DNA of 64,000 nucleotides from PGYR01 sp046290495 (GCA_046290495.1 JBKAGT010000006.1:434001-498000), one strand, 5' to 3'; counted from the stretch's first letter, positions 24,070-33,555 are shown. The notes: generated by a model from the letters alone, not told the origin. Numbers and translations are program-made.

Positions 24070-25338
24070 TTACTCATCATCATCTTCGTTTCCACCTAAT
24101 AGACCAAAAGGATCATCGGAGGTTAATTGATTGCCAATTATTCCTTCAATAGAACCAAACATACCTAACATATTATTTTGTACTAATTCTAATTGCTTTT
24201 CTCTGTTTTTCCATTGTTTTTGGAATGCCCGTTTCTCTGAATCTAATTGTTCTTGCATCTTGCCATAGGTTTCTATTATTGTTGTAATAGTATGTTTGAA
24301 CTCATTACTAGCAAAATAGTTATAAAGCATTTCCTTTTTGTCACCACGATTGTTGTTTTGTAACTGAACTGTATTGATGTTAATAAGCATTTCTCTTAGT
24401 ACTTTTGACAGAAACTTCACATTTGGGAAATTACATATCCATACACCATTTATCTCCCCGAATTGGCTCATTCCTTTTGGCATAGTTTGAGTAACTATCA
24501 CTGCTATATCAGCTTTGGAGCTGAGTTGATCTTGTTTTAGTTTTGCAATCCAATCATCGGAAAATGACATTGTCCTTTTGCTTTCATATACAATAGAGCC
24601 ACATTCTTCTTGGTTGTGGTTAATAACTACTTGCAAACAATCGGCACCTCTTACTCCTTTTGATACCTCTTCTATTCTGTCAAATGGGTATTCTTTCTCT
24701 AACAAGTCTTCAATTGCTAATTCCTGTACTTCACCTTGGAGCTGTTGAGAACCTTGTTCTTGCTTTCGCTTCATTTCAGCAGTCAAATTCTTTTGGTCTT
24801 CTAACTGTTTTTCTAATTTTTTTATATTTAACTCATACTCTTCTTTTATCTTCGACTCAGCTTTTTCCTGCAGCTTTTCTTTTTCTTGCCTTAGCTGTTC
24901 GTTGTATTTTTTTTCAGCAGCTAAAATTGCTTCTTCAGCAGCTTCTTCCTTCTCTCTTTTCAATCTTTCTATTTCAGCTTTTGCTTTGTTGTATTCTTTT
25001 AGCTTCTCCGATTTTTCTTTCAGCTCCTGCTGCATAAGCTCATACTGCTCCTTGTTCTCAGATTCAAACTTTCCTTTTAGCTCTTCTTCTAGCTCTTTTC
25101 TTTGTTCTTTTAATCTAAGTTCAGTTTGCTTTTCTATTTCTTTCAGCTGTTCTTGTTTTGCTTTTTCAAGTGAAGCTTTTTCAGTCTCAATTTTTTCAAG
25201 TTCTTTTGATACTTGGCTGTCTTTCTCAGCAATCTTTGATTCAAGTTCTTTCTTGTATTTAGACTCTAGTTTAGTTGCTAGTACATCTTCAACATCTAAG
25301 CTAGTGCCGCACTTAGGGCATTCAATATTGTTTGACAT
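24070..25338 (-). CDS. DUF2130 coiled-coil protein
   Basis: 422 aa. A short zinc-finger-like start (ECPKCGTSL, only one CxxC) is followed by a long charged coiled coil (about 25-205), rich in Glu/Lys/Gln. The conserved DUF2130 domain (about 205-340) contains IVYESKRT and SDDWIAKLKQDQ, a PD-(D/E)xK-like E-x-K arrangement, then a C-terminal helical part and acidic tail (GGNEDDDE). The family's role is unknown; the nuclease-like core hints at DNA contact. It is cytoplasmic, single-gene, and converges with the esterase gene. Confidence 0.9.
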   Translation of the reverse strand: MSNNIECPKCGTSLDVEDVLATKLESKYKKELESKIAEKDSQVSKELEKIETEKASLEKAKQEQLKEIEKQTELRLKEQRKELEEELKGKFESENKEQYELMQQELKEKSEKLKEYNKAKAEIERLKREKEEAAEEAILAAEKKYNEQLRQEKEKLQEKAESKIKEEYELNIKKLEKQLEDQKNLTAEMKRKQEQGSQQLQGEVQELAIEDLLEKEYPFDRIEEVSKGVRGADCLQVVINHNQEECGSIVYESKRTMSFSDDWIAKLKQDQLSSKADIAVIVTQTMPKGMSQFGEINGVWICNFPNVKFLSKVLREMLININTVQLQNNNRGDKKEMLYNYFASNEFKHTITTIIETYGKMQEQLDSEKRAFQKQWKNREKQLELVQNNMLGMFGSIEGIIGNQLTSDDPFGLLGGNEDDDE

Positions 25339-25437
25339 TTTTTTTCAATTTTGTGTTTGGTTATGACTGATACCAACTTAGTGAATTAAAAATTATAGTT
25401 CAAGACATTTGAAAAGTTCTCGCTTGTCAAATGATAT

Positions 25438-26694
25438 TCATTTATCTTTCTTTTTATAATTCAATATCAAAGAAGCGCCAGGCTTGAATGTGATATAATA
25501 CCAGAACCACTCCAATATTACTTTTAATCTGTTGCGAAAGTCAATCAAAAAGAAGATATGTATAAATCCCCAAATCAACCACGCTGTGAGACCTTTCAAT
25601 TTCATACCCGATATTTCTGCTATTGCTCTGGCTCTTCCTATTGTTGCCATATTACCTTTATCAAAGTATTTGAATTCTTTTGCTTTATTTACTTTGTTTT
25701 TTAGCAACTTCGCCACAAACTGACCGCCTTGTATTGCTCCCTGCGCTACTCCTGGTACTTCAACTCCGTTAGGATCAACTAGATATGAAGCATCTCCAAT
25801 GACAAATATATTACTATGACCAGGTATAGATAAATCAGGATTTACTTTTGCGCGACCCATTTTGTCAGTTTCTGTATCGAGAGTGTCGATCAGTGGTGCT
25901 GCTTTGTTACCGGCTGCCCATATTATATTAGTGCTGCCTATAAATCCATCTGAAGTCTTAGCTCCTTTTTCCGAAATATCTTCTACGAATGTGTTTAGTC
26001 TTACATCCACACCCATTTTAGTTAGTGATTCGAGAGTGTATTGTGATAGTGATTCCGAATAAGTATTAAGCAATCTATCAGCACCGTCAACAAGAATAAT
26101 CTTTATTTCCTCGCTCTTTATTTTTCTGAAATCCTTTAGAATTGTTTTTCTAGATATTTCAGAAATAGAACCAGCAAGCTCAACTCCAGTAGGACCACCA
26201 CCGACTATAACAAATGTTGTTAGGCTTTCGAAAAGCTTGTTTTCTTTGCTTGTACTTTCTGCTCTTTCGAATGACTCTAAAACTCTTTCTCTAATGTTTA
26301 TAGCGTCATTCAAATCTTTTAGACCAATTGCATGGTTTTCCCAATCGTCATTCCCAAAGTAATTAGGTGTAGCACCTGGTGCTAATATTAGATAATCATA
26401 GCTGATTTCTGAATCAGATAGTATAACCTTATTCTCCTGCTTATTAATATCAATTACTTCATTGTAAACTACTTTCACATTCTTGTAGTTTCTCAATTCA
26501 GTTCTAAGTGGTTGCGCTATATCGCCTGGTGAAAGGGCTGCTGTTGCTACTTGATATAGGAGTGGTTGAAATAAATGGTGGTTGTTTTTGTCAATTATTG
26601 TGACTTCAAATTCAGTGTTTCCTAATGATTTGGCAGTAGATAAGCCACCGAATCCGCCACCAACTATTACTACATTCTTTTTTGAGCCGTCCAT
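25438..26694 (-). CDS. ndh: Type II NADH:quinone oxidoreductase
   Basis: 418 aa. NDH-2 passes electrons from NADH to quinone without proton pumping and binds the inner face of the cytoplasmic membrane. The FAD site is VVIVGGGFGGLSTAK (about 8-22), followed by the family hallmark NHHLFQPLLYQVAT (about 38-51). The NADH-binding site is VIVGGGPTGVELAGS (about 163-177), and the second FAD motif is IFVIGDASYL. The C-terminal amphipathic/hydrophobic helix (about 360-395, LIWGFIHIFFLIDFRNRL) anchors it. The length is normal. It is monocistronic. Confidence 0.93.
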   Translation of the reverse strand: MDGSKKNVVIVGGGFGGLSTAKSLGNTEFEVTIIDKNNHHLFQPLLYQVATAALSPGDIAQPLRTELRNYKNVKVVYNEVIDINKQENKVILSDSEISYDYLILAPGATPNYFGNDDWENHAIGLKDLNDAINIRERVLESFERAESTSKENKLFESLTTFVIVGGGPTGVELAGSISEISRKTILKDFRKIKSEEIKIILVDGADRLLNTYSESLSQYTLESLTKMGVDVRLNTFVEDISEKGAKTSDGFIGSTNIIWAAGNKAAPLIDTLDTETDKMGRAKVNPDLSIPGHSNIFVIGDASYLVDPNGVEVPGVAQGAIQGGQFVAKLLKNKVNKAKEFKYFDKGNMATIGRARAIAEISGMKLKGLTAWLIWGFIHIFFLIDFRNRLKVILEWFWYYITFKPGASLILNYKKKDK

Positions 26695-26769
26695 TTCTTT
26701 TGCTCACATTGTGTTGTTGATGTTTTATGAACGAATTTCAATATGACAAATTATAAGAAATTGAAAGTA

Positions 26770-27198
26770 TTATTTAGTCGTATTTCCCTCATAAAGATCG
26801 GTGAATACTTTATCAACTGGTTCCCATAGCTCAATCTTATTGCCTTCGGGGTCAACTATGTGGGCGAACTTTCCGTACTCGTATTCTTCTATTTCGCCAA
26901 TTATCTCAATTCCTTCACTTCTCATATTTTCAATCATCGCTTCTATATTCACTACTCTGTAGTTTATCATATAGTCTTTGGATGAAGGAGCGAAATACTT
27001 TGTTTCTTTTTCAAATGGGCTCCATTGCAAATACCCCTTGCTTTCAGGATTGTTGGAATCACGAAATTCAAAAAGTGAACCATATTCATTTTTGACTAGG
27101 CCCAAGTTTTTGGTATACCATTCTTTCATTTTATCAGGATTGTCAGATTTGAAGAATATACCCCCAATCCCTGTAACTCTTGGTTTATTCTCAGACAT
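26770..27198 (-). CDS. VOC (glyoxalase/bleomycin-resistance) family protein
   Basis: 142 aa. A single vicinal oxygen chelate domain with GIGGIFFKSDNPDKMKEWY at the start and HIVDPEGNKIELWEP at the end, giving the usual His and Glu metal ligands. The substrate is unknown. Its ATG overlaps the stop of the upstream lipoprotein gene (TAATG), so it is the last gene of a coupled operon with RidA and that lipoprotein. Confidence 0.88.
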   Translation of the reverse strand: MSENKPRVTGIGGIFFKSDNPDKMKEWYTKNLGLVKNEYGSLFEFRDSNNPESKGYLQWSPFEKETKYFAPSSKDYMINYRVVNIEAMIENMRSEGIEIIGEIEEYEYGKFAHIVDPEGNKIELWEPVDKVFTDLYEGNTTK

Positions 27199-27896
27199 TA
27201 TTTTGCCTCTCCACCACGGTTGTTTTGTATATCATATTCATTCATTTCCATTACGCTAGTTAGAACACCTGGTGCACCGTATTCTTCAGTTTTGATAAGG
27301 CCAACACCTTCAGCGAAATAGTACCTGCGTCTAACAGTTTTGTTCCCATCTACTCTGTGATCTCTGTACATCTTCATTTCTTTTCTATTTAGCTCACGTA
27401 TTTCCTCTAATATCCACACTTGGTACTCACCAGATGGAACGGTTATTACATCTTGTCCACGCCAAACAAAACCTTCCATATTGGAAACTTCATCTCCTTC
27501 GTTTGGAGTATTTGGGATTAACCAGCCAGATTCAAGCTCTTTGTTATACCAATCATTTACGGTCAATAAGTGGGCGCCATCAGAACATTTCACAAAATAA
27601 AAATTCCAACTTTTTTTATTGTTTCTACAAGCTCTATAAGCCTCAAAAGGTATTTTCTCGCCATCTTTTACATAAAAAACAGTGTCTATTTCACATAGTT
27701 CCAGCTCATAAGTTTCTTTTTTCTTTTCATCACCATCTATTTTCATAACGTCATAGCTCCATTTGTTCCCTAATGCTATGGGAAAATACAGAGAAGTAAG
27801 ATTCTTTGACTCGAGTTCCATACATGGAGGTTGATAACTGTTAGAACTGCATCCTACAATGGCAATAGTAATAAGTGATAATAATAAATTTCTCAT
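27198..27896 (-). CDS. Lipoprotein of unknown function
   Basis: 232 aa from the ATG at 27896, which overlaps the RidA stop (ATGA); the longer frame to 27926 would put ten residues in front of the signal peptide. Lipobox IVGC with Cys16. The mature part is beta-rich with FPIALGNKWSYDVM, a motif common in small FCB lipoproteins that look like outer-membrane carrier domains, and a second half with SGEYQVWILEEIREL and YYFAEGVGLIKTEEYG. I do not recognise a named family. It sits between RidA and a VOC protein, both cytoplasmic. Confidence 0.75.
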   Translation of the reverse strand: MRNLLLSLITIAIVGCSSNSYQPPCMELESKNLTSLYFPIALGNKWSYDVMKIDGDEKKKETYELELCEIDTVFYVKDGEKIPFEAYRACRNNKKSWNFYFVKCSDGAHLLTVNDWYNKELESGWLIPNTPNEGDEVSNMEGFVWRGQDVITVPSGEYQVWILEEIRELNRKEMKMYRDHRVDGNKTVRRRYYFAEGVGLIKTEEYGAPGVLTSVMEMNEYDIQNNRGGEAK

Positions 27897-28327
27897 GATT
27901 TGCTTTCTTCTATGGTGGCTATACATTTTAATTCTATCGCAATTGGAGTTGGTAAGCTGTGAATACCCAAGGTAGTTCTTGCAGGTTGATTGTCTTTGAA
28001 GTATTCAGCATAAACCTTATTATAAGTTTTGAAATCGTCTTTCATGTTTGTTAGAAAAACTGTAACATCGATTAAATTAGCCCAACTACTACCACAAGCT
28101 TCTAAAATTGTTCTTACATTTTTGAATACAGAATGACACTGCTTTTCTATGTCATAACTTAGTATTTCACCATTGTCATCTAATTCTACACCAGGAATAA
28201 TTTTTGTCCCTTTTTCTCTAGGTCCAACTCCAGACATGAATAGTAGGTTTCCAACTTTCCTTGCGTGAGGGTATAGCCCAACAGGTTCGGGTGCTTTGTC
28301 TGAATTAAGTAATATATCGTTGCTCAT
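27893..28327 (-). CDS. RidA family imine deaminase
   Basis: 144 aa, YjgF/YER057c/UK114 fold. RidA hydrolyses reactive enamine/imine intermediates made by PLP enzymes. Family signatures include GLYPHARKVGNLLFMSGVG and the C-terminal NQPARTTLGIHSLP, where the Arg binds the substrate carboxylate. The length is a little over the usual 125-130 aa, with an internal insert (about 40-52). It is the first gene of a coupled operon with a lipoprotein and a VOC protein. Confidence 0.9.
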   Translation of the reverse strand: MSNDILLNSDKAPEPVGLYPHARKVGNLLFMSGVGPREKGTKIIPGVELDDNGEILSYDIEKQCHSVFKNVRTILEACGSSWANLIDVTVFLTNMKDDFKTYNKVYAEYFKDNQPARTTLGIHSLPTPIAIELKCIATIEESKS

Positions 28328-28432
28328 TTTTTTAATTTTCTTTAGTTAAATTTTAATTGTTGCCATTGTTTCACGTAATATAGTAAAGTTAAAAGACAAT
28401 ATTAAATCAAAATAATTACATATTGTGGGCAA

Positions 28433-29608
28433 TTATACAAATTGTCCAGCTGCCCAGCCCGATGCCCAAGCCCATGCGAAGTTATAACCACCTAGCCATC
28501 CGTTAACATCCACAGCTTCTCCTATTATATATAATCCCTTGTGCTTTCGTGTTTCCATAGTTTTAGAGGACAGCTCGTCCGGATGAACACCGCCTAATGT
28601 TATCTCAGCTTTGCTATATCCTTCGTCTCCAATAGTTATGATTTCCCATTCATTCAGAATAGATACAAGCCTTTCAAATTCTTTTTCATTTAGATTCTTC
28701 ATTGGCTTTTCAAACTCATAGAACCTGCAAAACTCCTCTGCAAAGCGAGTAGTTATTTTTTTAGAGAGAATGTTTTTTACTAGTGAACCAGAGTTTTTAT
28801 TGTCCTCTAGAAATTGAGGTATGTTTTTATTGGGTTCAATTTTGATATAAAATTTATTCCTACCATTCATGTAGTTAGAGATTTGTAAAATTGCAGGACC
28901 ACTCATACCTTTGTGGGTAAATAGAACAGACTCTCTGAAAGATATTTCTTCATTATAAACTTCTGCGAAGAATGAAATTCCTCTTAGTGAACGAAAATCT
29001 AGGTTTTTGTCTTTATCTAGTCTTAATGGTACTAATCCTGGCTTTGGTTCTGTCAATTTTAAGTCGAACTGTTTTGCTATTTTGTATGAAAAGTCAGTTG
29101 CACCTCTGCTCGGAAATGATAAACCGCCAGTAGCTATAACTAATGATTCACAATTAAAATCACCACTATCTGTTCTAACAAAGTACCTTCCATTTTCTTG
29201 TTTTTCAACTTCCAATACTTTAACTCTCGTTTTTATTTCTAGTCCGTATTTTTCGGCTTCACTTTCTAACATAGAAGTTATTTCACGAGATGATTTCCTA
29301 CAAAATAGTTGTCCCAAAGTCTTTTCGTAATACTCTATATCATACTGTTCGACTAAACTAATAGTATCTTCCGGTAAATAACGTGACATAGCCGATTTGT
29401 GGAAATGAGGATTTGCAGTAGTATAGTTAAGATGAGTAGCATCTTTATTAGTAAAGTTACACCTGCCTCCTCCTGAGATAAGTATTTTTGTGCCTATCAT
29501 CCGGTTGTGCTCTAATATAGCAGTGTTTCTACCAGCTTTGGCAGATTCAATACCACACATCATTCCTGCGGCACCTGCACCAATTATTATTACATCTTTA
29601 GAAATCAT
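28433..29608 (-). CDS. HI0933/YhiN family flavoprotein
   Basis: 391 aa. FAD-binding Rossmann start VIIIGAGAAGMMCGIE (about 5-20), then the family-specific string GTKILISGGGRCNFTN (about 38-53). The middle has LVIATGGLSFPSRGATDFSY and the end has GLYIIGEAVDVNGWLGGYNFAWAWASG, both diagnostic. The function is uncertain; the family includes putative dehydrogenases or oxidoreductases. Cytoplasmic. It is separated from RidA by 105 bases and from the DUF1573 gene by that gene's terminator. Confidence 0.9.
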   Translation of the reverse strand: MISKDVIIIGAGAAGMMCGIESAKAGRNTAILEHNRMIGTKILISGGGRCNFTNKDATHLNYTTANPHFHKSAMSRYLPEDTISLVEQYDIEYYEKTLGQLFCRKSSREITSMLESEAEKYGLEIKTRVKVLEVEKQENGRYFVRTDSGDFNCESLVIATGGLSFPSRGATDFSYKIAKQFDLKLTEPKPGLVPLRLDKDKNLDFRSLRGISFFAEVYNEEISFRESVLFTHKGMSGPAILQISNYMNGRNKFYIKIEPNKNIPQFLEDNKNSGSLVKNILSKKITTRFAEEFCRFYEFEKPMKNLNEKEFERLVSILNEWEIITIGDEGYSKAEITLGGVHPDELSSKTMETRKHKGLYIIGEAVDVNGWLGGYNFAWAWASGWAAGQFV

Positions 29609-29623
29609 ACTTAGAGTTATTAT

Positions 29624-29660
29624 AAAAAAAAAGAGCTGACCAAGTTGATCAGCTCAAAAA
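29624..29660 (-). terminator. Rho-independent terminator of the DUF1573 gene
   Basis: GAGCTGA (29633-29639) pairs with TCAGCTC (29649-29655); on the minus strand a run of T follows from the A-run at 29624-29632. It is 30 bases after the stop at 29686. Confidence 0.83.
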
Positions 29661-29685
29661 TAAATTCATTCGTATATTATAACAA

Positions 29686-30393
29686 TTAATTATTGTTAAA
29701 AATAGGAGACTCTTTTACCATTCCGTAACCAGAAATCGATAGATTTGGGTCCTCTTCAGAAGTAGTTTTCAGCTTAACCCAGCAATTTACATAACCAGGT
29801 GTCGTAGGAGTAATAGTAACTTTCAAATCCATAGACTCACCAGGCTTCAAAGTTTTCTTTCCTTTTAGATTAACTTCCATATCAGAAGGGCTTTTAGTCA
29901 AATTACTAAAAGTTATGCTCTTTTTACTTGTATTTTTGATATTAATCTTCGATGTCTTCTTTTTACCGACTTCCATTTGGTTAAAGGCGAAGTAAGAAGG
30001 GCTTATTTCAATTTCTTTTTGAACATCTGCAGATAGTCTAAAAATTATAGTACTATTCTTTGGGTCATTAGAAGATATTCTAATAGTTTTCGAATTAACG
30101 CCTGCTTTAGAACCAACATTAAAAGTAACGTCTACAGTTGCTATTTCACCTGGGTTTAATTTGTCCTTATCCAATGGAGCAGTTGTACATCCACAAGATG
30201 GCTTAACATTTGTGATTACTAGTTGTTCATTTCCTGTATTTTTAATTTTTACTTTAGTCTTCAGCGGACTGTCTTTAGGAGAAACTTTACCCCAATCGTG
30301 TTTATTGCCACCAATAACTTCAATCTTTGGTTGAGCGTAAGCCATAGACGCTGCTAATAGTAGCGTGATAGCAGTTAGTACTAATTTTTTCAT
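29686..30393 (-). CDS. Exported DUF1573 (ASH-like) protein
   Basis: 235 aa. Signal peptide 1-20 (ending SMAYA). Residues about 28-125 form a DUF1573 domain with the diagnostic VKPSCGCTTAPLDKDKLNPGE and the string VTFNVGSKAGVNSKTIRISSNDP. A second Ig-like domain (about 130-228) repeats the pattern without the cysteines. It is periplasmic or secreted; the role is unknown. A TATAAT box lies upstream (see 30429-30457). It diverges from a larger T9SS protein built of the same kind of domain. Confidence 0.88.
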   Translation of the reverse strand: MKKLVLTAITLLLAASMAYAQPKIEVIGGNKHDWGKVSPKDSPLKTKVKIKNTGNEQLVITNVKPSCGCTTAPLDKDKLNPGEIATVDVTFNVGSKAGVNSKTIRISSNDPKNSTIIFRLSADVQKEIEISPSYFAFNQMEVGKKKTSKINIKNTSKKSITFSNLTKSPSDMEVNLKGKKTLKPGESMDLKVTITPTTPGYVNCWVKLKTTSEEDPNLSISGYGMVKESPIFNNN

Positions 30394-30428
30394 ATTTACC
30401 TCTAAATTTGTTCTGTTTTATTTACTAA

Positions 30429-30457
30429 ATTATAAAATAACTTTTGTTCTAACGTAA
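30429..30457 (-). promoter_or_regulatory. Sigma-70-like promoter of the DUF1573 gene
   Basis: On the minus strand TTACGT, a 17-base spacer and a consensus TATAAT (30434-30429) precede the ATG at 30393 by about 35 bases. The same divergent region carries two TTTGTTCT copies (30407-30414 and 30443-30450). Confidence 0.4.
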
Positions 30458-30523
30458 TTTTTAGTTAATTAGTTTGTTTTATATAACGAATGTTAACCTA
30501 ACTTGTTCCGCAGATATATAACA

Positions 30524-32797
30524 ATGAGAATATTTATTTTTATCACTTCAGTACTAACAGTCGTATTGTTTCAAAGTTACAATACTAGTGCTAATCCTGT
30601 AATAAGAGCACTGAATACCTACACGGATACTGTTGATTTGGGGATTACTTATCGTACTAGCGGTAAAAGCATACCACTAAGGGCTAGCTTCGAGTTGTAT
30701 AATGACACTGATAATGAAGTTAGGCAAATAAACGGTAATCAAACTTCAGCAATATTCTCTATTGATGGGGGAATGGATCAGACTTTCCTTCAATTTACTG
30801 ACGATATAAATAGTTTCCCTAAAATGCTAAATCCGAGTAATAGAACAGATACAGTAGAAGTACAATATTTATTTGATCAAGCAATTCCCGAGGTAAGGAA
30901 AAAAAGTTCCTGTTTGTATATAGCAGGGTTGCTTAACAACTCAGATGAGATTGTTGTAAAAGATACCTTTGTGATAATTGCTCGAAAAACGGATAAGTTT
31001 GTTGGTTCTTACGAAGATGATATCAATTTCGACTCGGTCTATATAGGCAATCAATATTCTATTACTAAGAATTGGTATGTTCGAAATGTATGGACTACTC
31101 CCCAGAGGATATTTGAAGATAAATATGAATTGATTAGTTCGAATCTAACTGACGATGAGATAAATGTTGAAAGATTGGGTGATGATATTACTTTAGCACC
31201 TAATAGAGAATCAATTGAATGGGAGATTGAGTACAAACCATTGGACACTGAACCTGATGAGGCTATTTACAAATTATATTTTTATCCTTTTGAGTCTGAA
31301 GGGAATACTGACGATATTGATTCAGTAGAAGCAAATATATCAGGAGTTGGAGTTGAACAAAAACTAGAAATAATCGATGTTTTAACTGGGCAATTTTTAT
31401 CAATTCAAAATGGTAAATATGATATTGAGTTAGGGGAGATGAGACCTGGCGAAAAGCAACTAATTTCCGTTGTAGTACAAAACAATGGAAATTTCCCCAT
31501 AGGTAGTAAATCGAATAACTTCATTACAAATAGAAATGATACTGGTCTTTTGCAAAGCAAATTAGCGACTAGTGGGAACCTACAACCAACACTAGCTGAT
31601 ACTATAGATATTGAATTTACAGCTGGTACAGGTGGCACCATTGATATGGTGTATCAGTTTGAAAGTGATTTGCTAGATAGGAATATAGTAGGAGCTCAGA
31701 GAAAAAATGCTCTTTTCGAAATCCATTTTACAGGTACAGTAATTCAACCACGTATAGTTATTAATGCAGATAGTTTAGATTTCGAAGCTGTGGCTATTAC
31801 AAACTCCGGAGATTGTCAGACTATAGTTGAAAAGCAAATAGTAATAACTAATCTAGGTAATGAAAATTTAGAGATATTTAACATATTAGTAGAAGATTTA
31901 CAAAATTATGATGTATACTATTCTAAATCTGTCTATGAGCCATTGGATACAGGGATAGTAACTATATATTTTGAACCAGATGTTTCTGGTACTCATCTTT
32001 CAAAGCTTAAAATAATATCCAACAACAAAAAACCTAACGATACTACATTAGTAAAGTTAAAGGGAATAGGTGTGCCAAGAGCAGAGATTGATTTAAGAAT
32101 CGATTCGGTAAAATCTTTTCCTGGAACAGAGATTTTAGTACCAATAATTGTAGAAAAAGAAAAAATTTCTAACGCTACTACTTATACGGATATCATAAGA
32201 TATAATAGAACTATATTAGAATTTATAGAACCAATCTACGAGAATACAGCTTCTGTTTCACCTTCAATTGGAAATAGATTTAACCTTAATACAGAAGGGC
32301 ATTTGAGTGTTCAACTAATGAGACAGTCTGAAGAACCATTTGCTGAATCTGACACTTTGGTAATATTGAAATTTAATACTTACCTCGGGGATTTTGAATA
32401 TAGCTATATTGATTTTATTGATTCTAAAATTGGTAATAGAAATTGCGAGGAACTATTCAATATCAACAATAATAGGGGCTATTATCAAACAGATTCTGTC
32501 TGTGGTTTAGAATTTAAAGTATTCAACGAAAACCCATTTGTAGAAATATTAGGTACAAGCCCTAATCCAACAGATGGAAATGTTAATATTGATATAAATA
32601 CTCCTGTTGAAATAGATGTTGATCTGAAATTATTATCTCCCCTTGGTAATGTTATGTGGGAAAAGAAAGCGCTTCATTTGGAACCTGGTGAGAATAAGCT
32701 CAATTATACATTCAATAACTTAAAGTCTGGTGCCTATCATCTAGTAATGTATAAGGGCAGGGTGTTAGATTCTGTTAAATTAATAGTGGTTAAATGA
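30524..32797 (+). CDS. T9SS-secreted protein with ASH-like and cohesin-like domains
   Basis: 757 aa from the ATG at 30524; a TTG at 30503 would add seven residues before the signal peptide (MRIFIFITSVLTVVLF). The body has several Ig-fold domains of ASH/choice-of-anchor D type, clearest at about 395-520 (LVITNLGN-like IVITNLGNENLEIFN, then GIVTIYFEPDVSGTHLSKL). Residues about 530-650 look cohesin-like (PGTEILVPIIVEKEKI and ILKFNTYLGDFEYSYIDF). The T9SS sorting domain (about 680-757) begins TSPNPTDGNVN. It is exported to the surface. It is coupled by an ATGA overlap to the barrel gene downstream. Confidence 0.85.
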   Translation: MRIFIFITSVLTVVLFQSYNTSANPVIRALNTYTDTVDLGITYRTSGKSIPLRASFELYNDTDNEVRQINGNQTSAIFSIDGGMDQTFLQFTDDINSFPKMLNPSNRTDTVEVQYLFDQAIPEVRKKSSCLYIAGLLNNSDEIVVKDTFVIIARKTDKFVGSYEDDINFDSVYIGNQYSITKNWYVRNVWTTPQRIFEDKYELISSNLTDDEINVERLGDDITLAPNRESIEWEIEYKPLDTEPDEAIYKLYFYPFESEGNTDDIDSVEANISGVGVEQKLEIIDVLTGQFLSIQNGKYDIELGEMRPGEKQLISVVVQNNGNFPIGSKSNNFITNRNDTGLLQSKLATSGNLQPTLADTIDIEFTAGTGGTIDMVYQFESDLLDRNIVGAQRKNALFEIHFTGTVIQPRIVINADSLDFEAVAITNSGDCQTIVEKQIVITNLGNENLEIFNILVEDLQNYDVYYSKSVYEPLDTGIVTIYFEPDVSGTHLSKLKIISNNKKPNDTTLVKLKGIGVPRAEIDLRIDSVKSFPGTEILVPIIVEKEKISNATTYTDIIRYNRTILEFIEPIYENTASVSPSIGNRFNLNTEGHLSVQLMRQSEEPFAESDTLVILKFNTYLGDFEYSYIDFIDSKIGNRNCEELFNINNNRGYYQTDSVCGLEFKVFNENPFVEILGTSPNPTDGNVNIDINTPVEIDVDLKLLSPLGNVMWEKKALHLEPGENKLNYTFNNLKSGAYHLVMYKGRVLDSVKLIVVK

Positions 32798-33555
32798 AAT
32801 ACTTAATAAGAATAATATTATTTCTGTTGCCTGCTATTATTTACTCGCAGGGTTTCGACTGGCAATATAGCTCCCGCACACCTTATGAAATAACAGATTT
32901 GTATATTGGTGGTTTAGCAAGTTTTGCATATAGTTATCACACAGGAAACTTTCCATTTTTAGAGGAAGATGTTATTTGCTGCACTTACGAAGATGGTATT
33001 GGAACAGATTTCCAACTTGGGATTACTTCTGAGTATTGGCATGAACCAGACATGGCTTTTTCTGTAAGTTTATTATATAGCAATTTAAGTTCAAATTTTT
33101 ACACTGAGACAACCGTGATTAAAAAAACTAATCCAGGACTTCCAGGTTTTGACTGGACTACAGCTTACGAAAGCGATATATCTCTCAGCTATATAACAAT
33201 AGATTTGGGAATAAAAAATCGAATCTATCAAAAGTTTAGTCTTAAGGCTGGTGTAGATTTGAATTTCAACATAGGTAGTTCAGAAACTCATGTTAATTCG
33301 GTGGTAACTCCAAGCAATATCCCATTCTCTGACGGTAGTTTTGAGAAGGAATTATCCGATGGAAGAATCAAAGAATTATCTCCAATAGTATTAGGTGTGA
33401 GTTTAGGGGGGAGCTATGATTTAGACCTAGGAATAGAGCGCTATGGTGAAGTGTCAATCTTAACCAGATATACAGTTAATAGCCTACTCTCTGAGAATAG
33501 TTGGAGAAATATACAAGCAAAGCTAATGCTTAGAGCTTTTCTAGGTATCAGGTAA
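32794..33555 (+). CDS. Outer-membrane beta-barrel protein
   Basis: 253 aa. Signal peptide 1-18 (IIYSQ cleavage). The rest alternates hydrophobic and polar residues with aromatic girdles (FAYSYHTGNFPF, FQLGITSEYW, FSLKAGVDLNFNIGS, EVSILTRYTVNSLL) and ends in a barrel-like C-terminus (AKLMLRAFLGIR). It is probably an 8-10-strand porin-family barrel. The ATGA overlap with the T9SS gene suggests the two work together, for example as partner or anchor. It overlaps the LD-carboxypeptidase gene end-to-end by 8 bases. Confidence 0.78.
   Translation: MKYLIRIILFLLPAIIYSQGFDWQYSSRTPYEITDLYIGGLASFAYSYHTGNFPFLEEDVICCTYEDGIGTDFQLGITSEYWHEPDMAFSVSLLYSNLSSNFYTETTVIKKTNPGLPGFDWTTAYESDISLSYITIDLGIKNRIYQKFSLKAGVDLNFNIGSSETHVNSVVTPSNIPFSDGSFEKELSDGRIKELSPIVLGVSLGGSYDLDLGIERYGEVSILTRYTVNSLLSENSWRNIQAKLMLRAFLGIR

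Noticed and set aside
24660..25366. Long plus-strand frames rich in Ser, Phe and Leu
   Set aside because: They lie fully antisense to the DUF2130 coiled coil; the composition is the mirror of its Glu/Lys codons.
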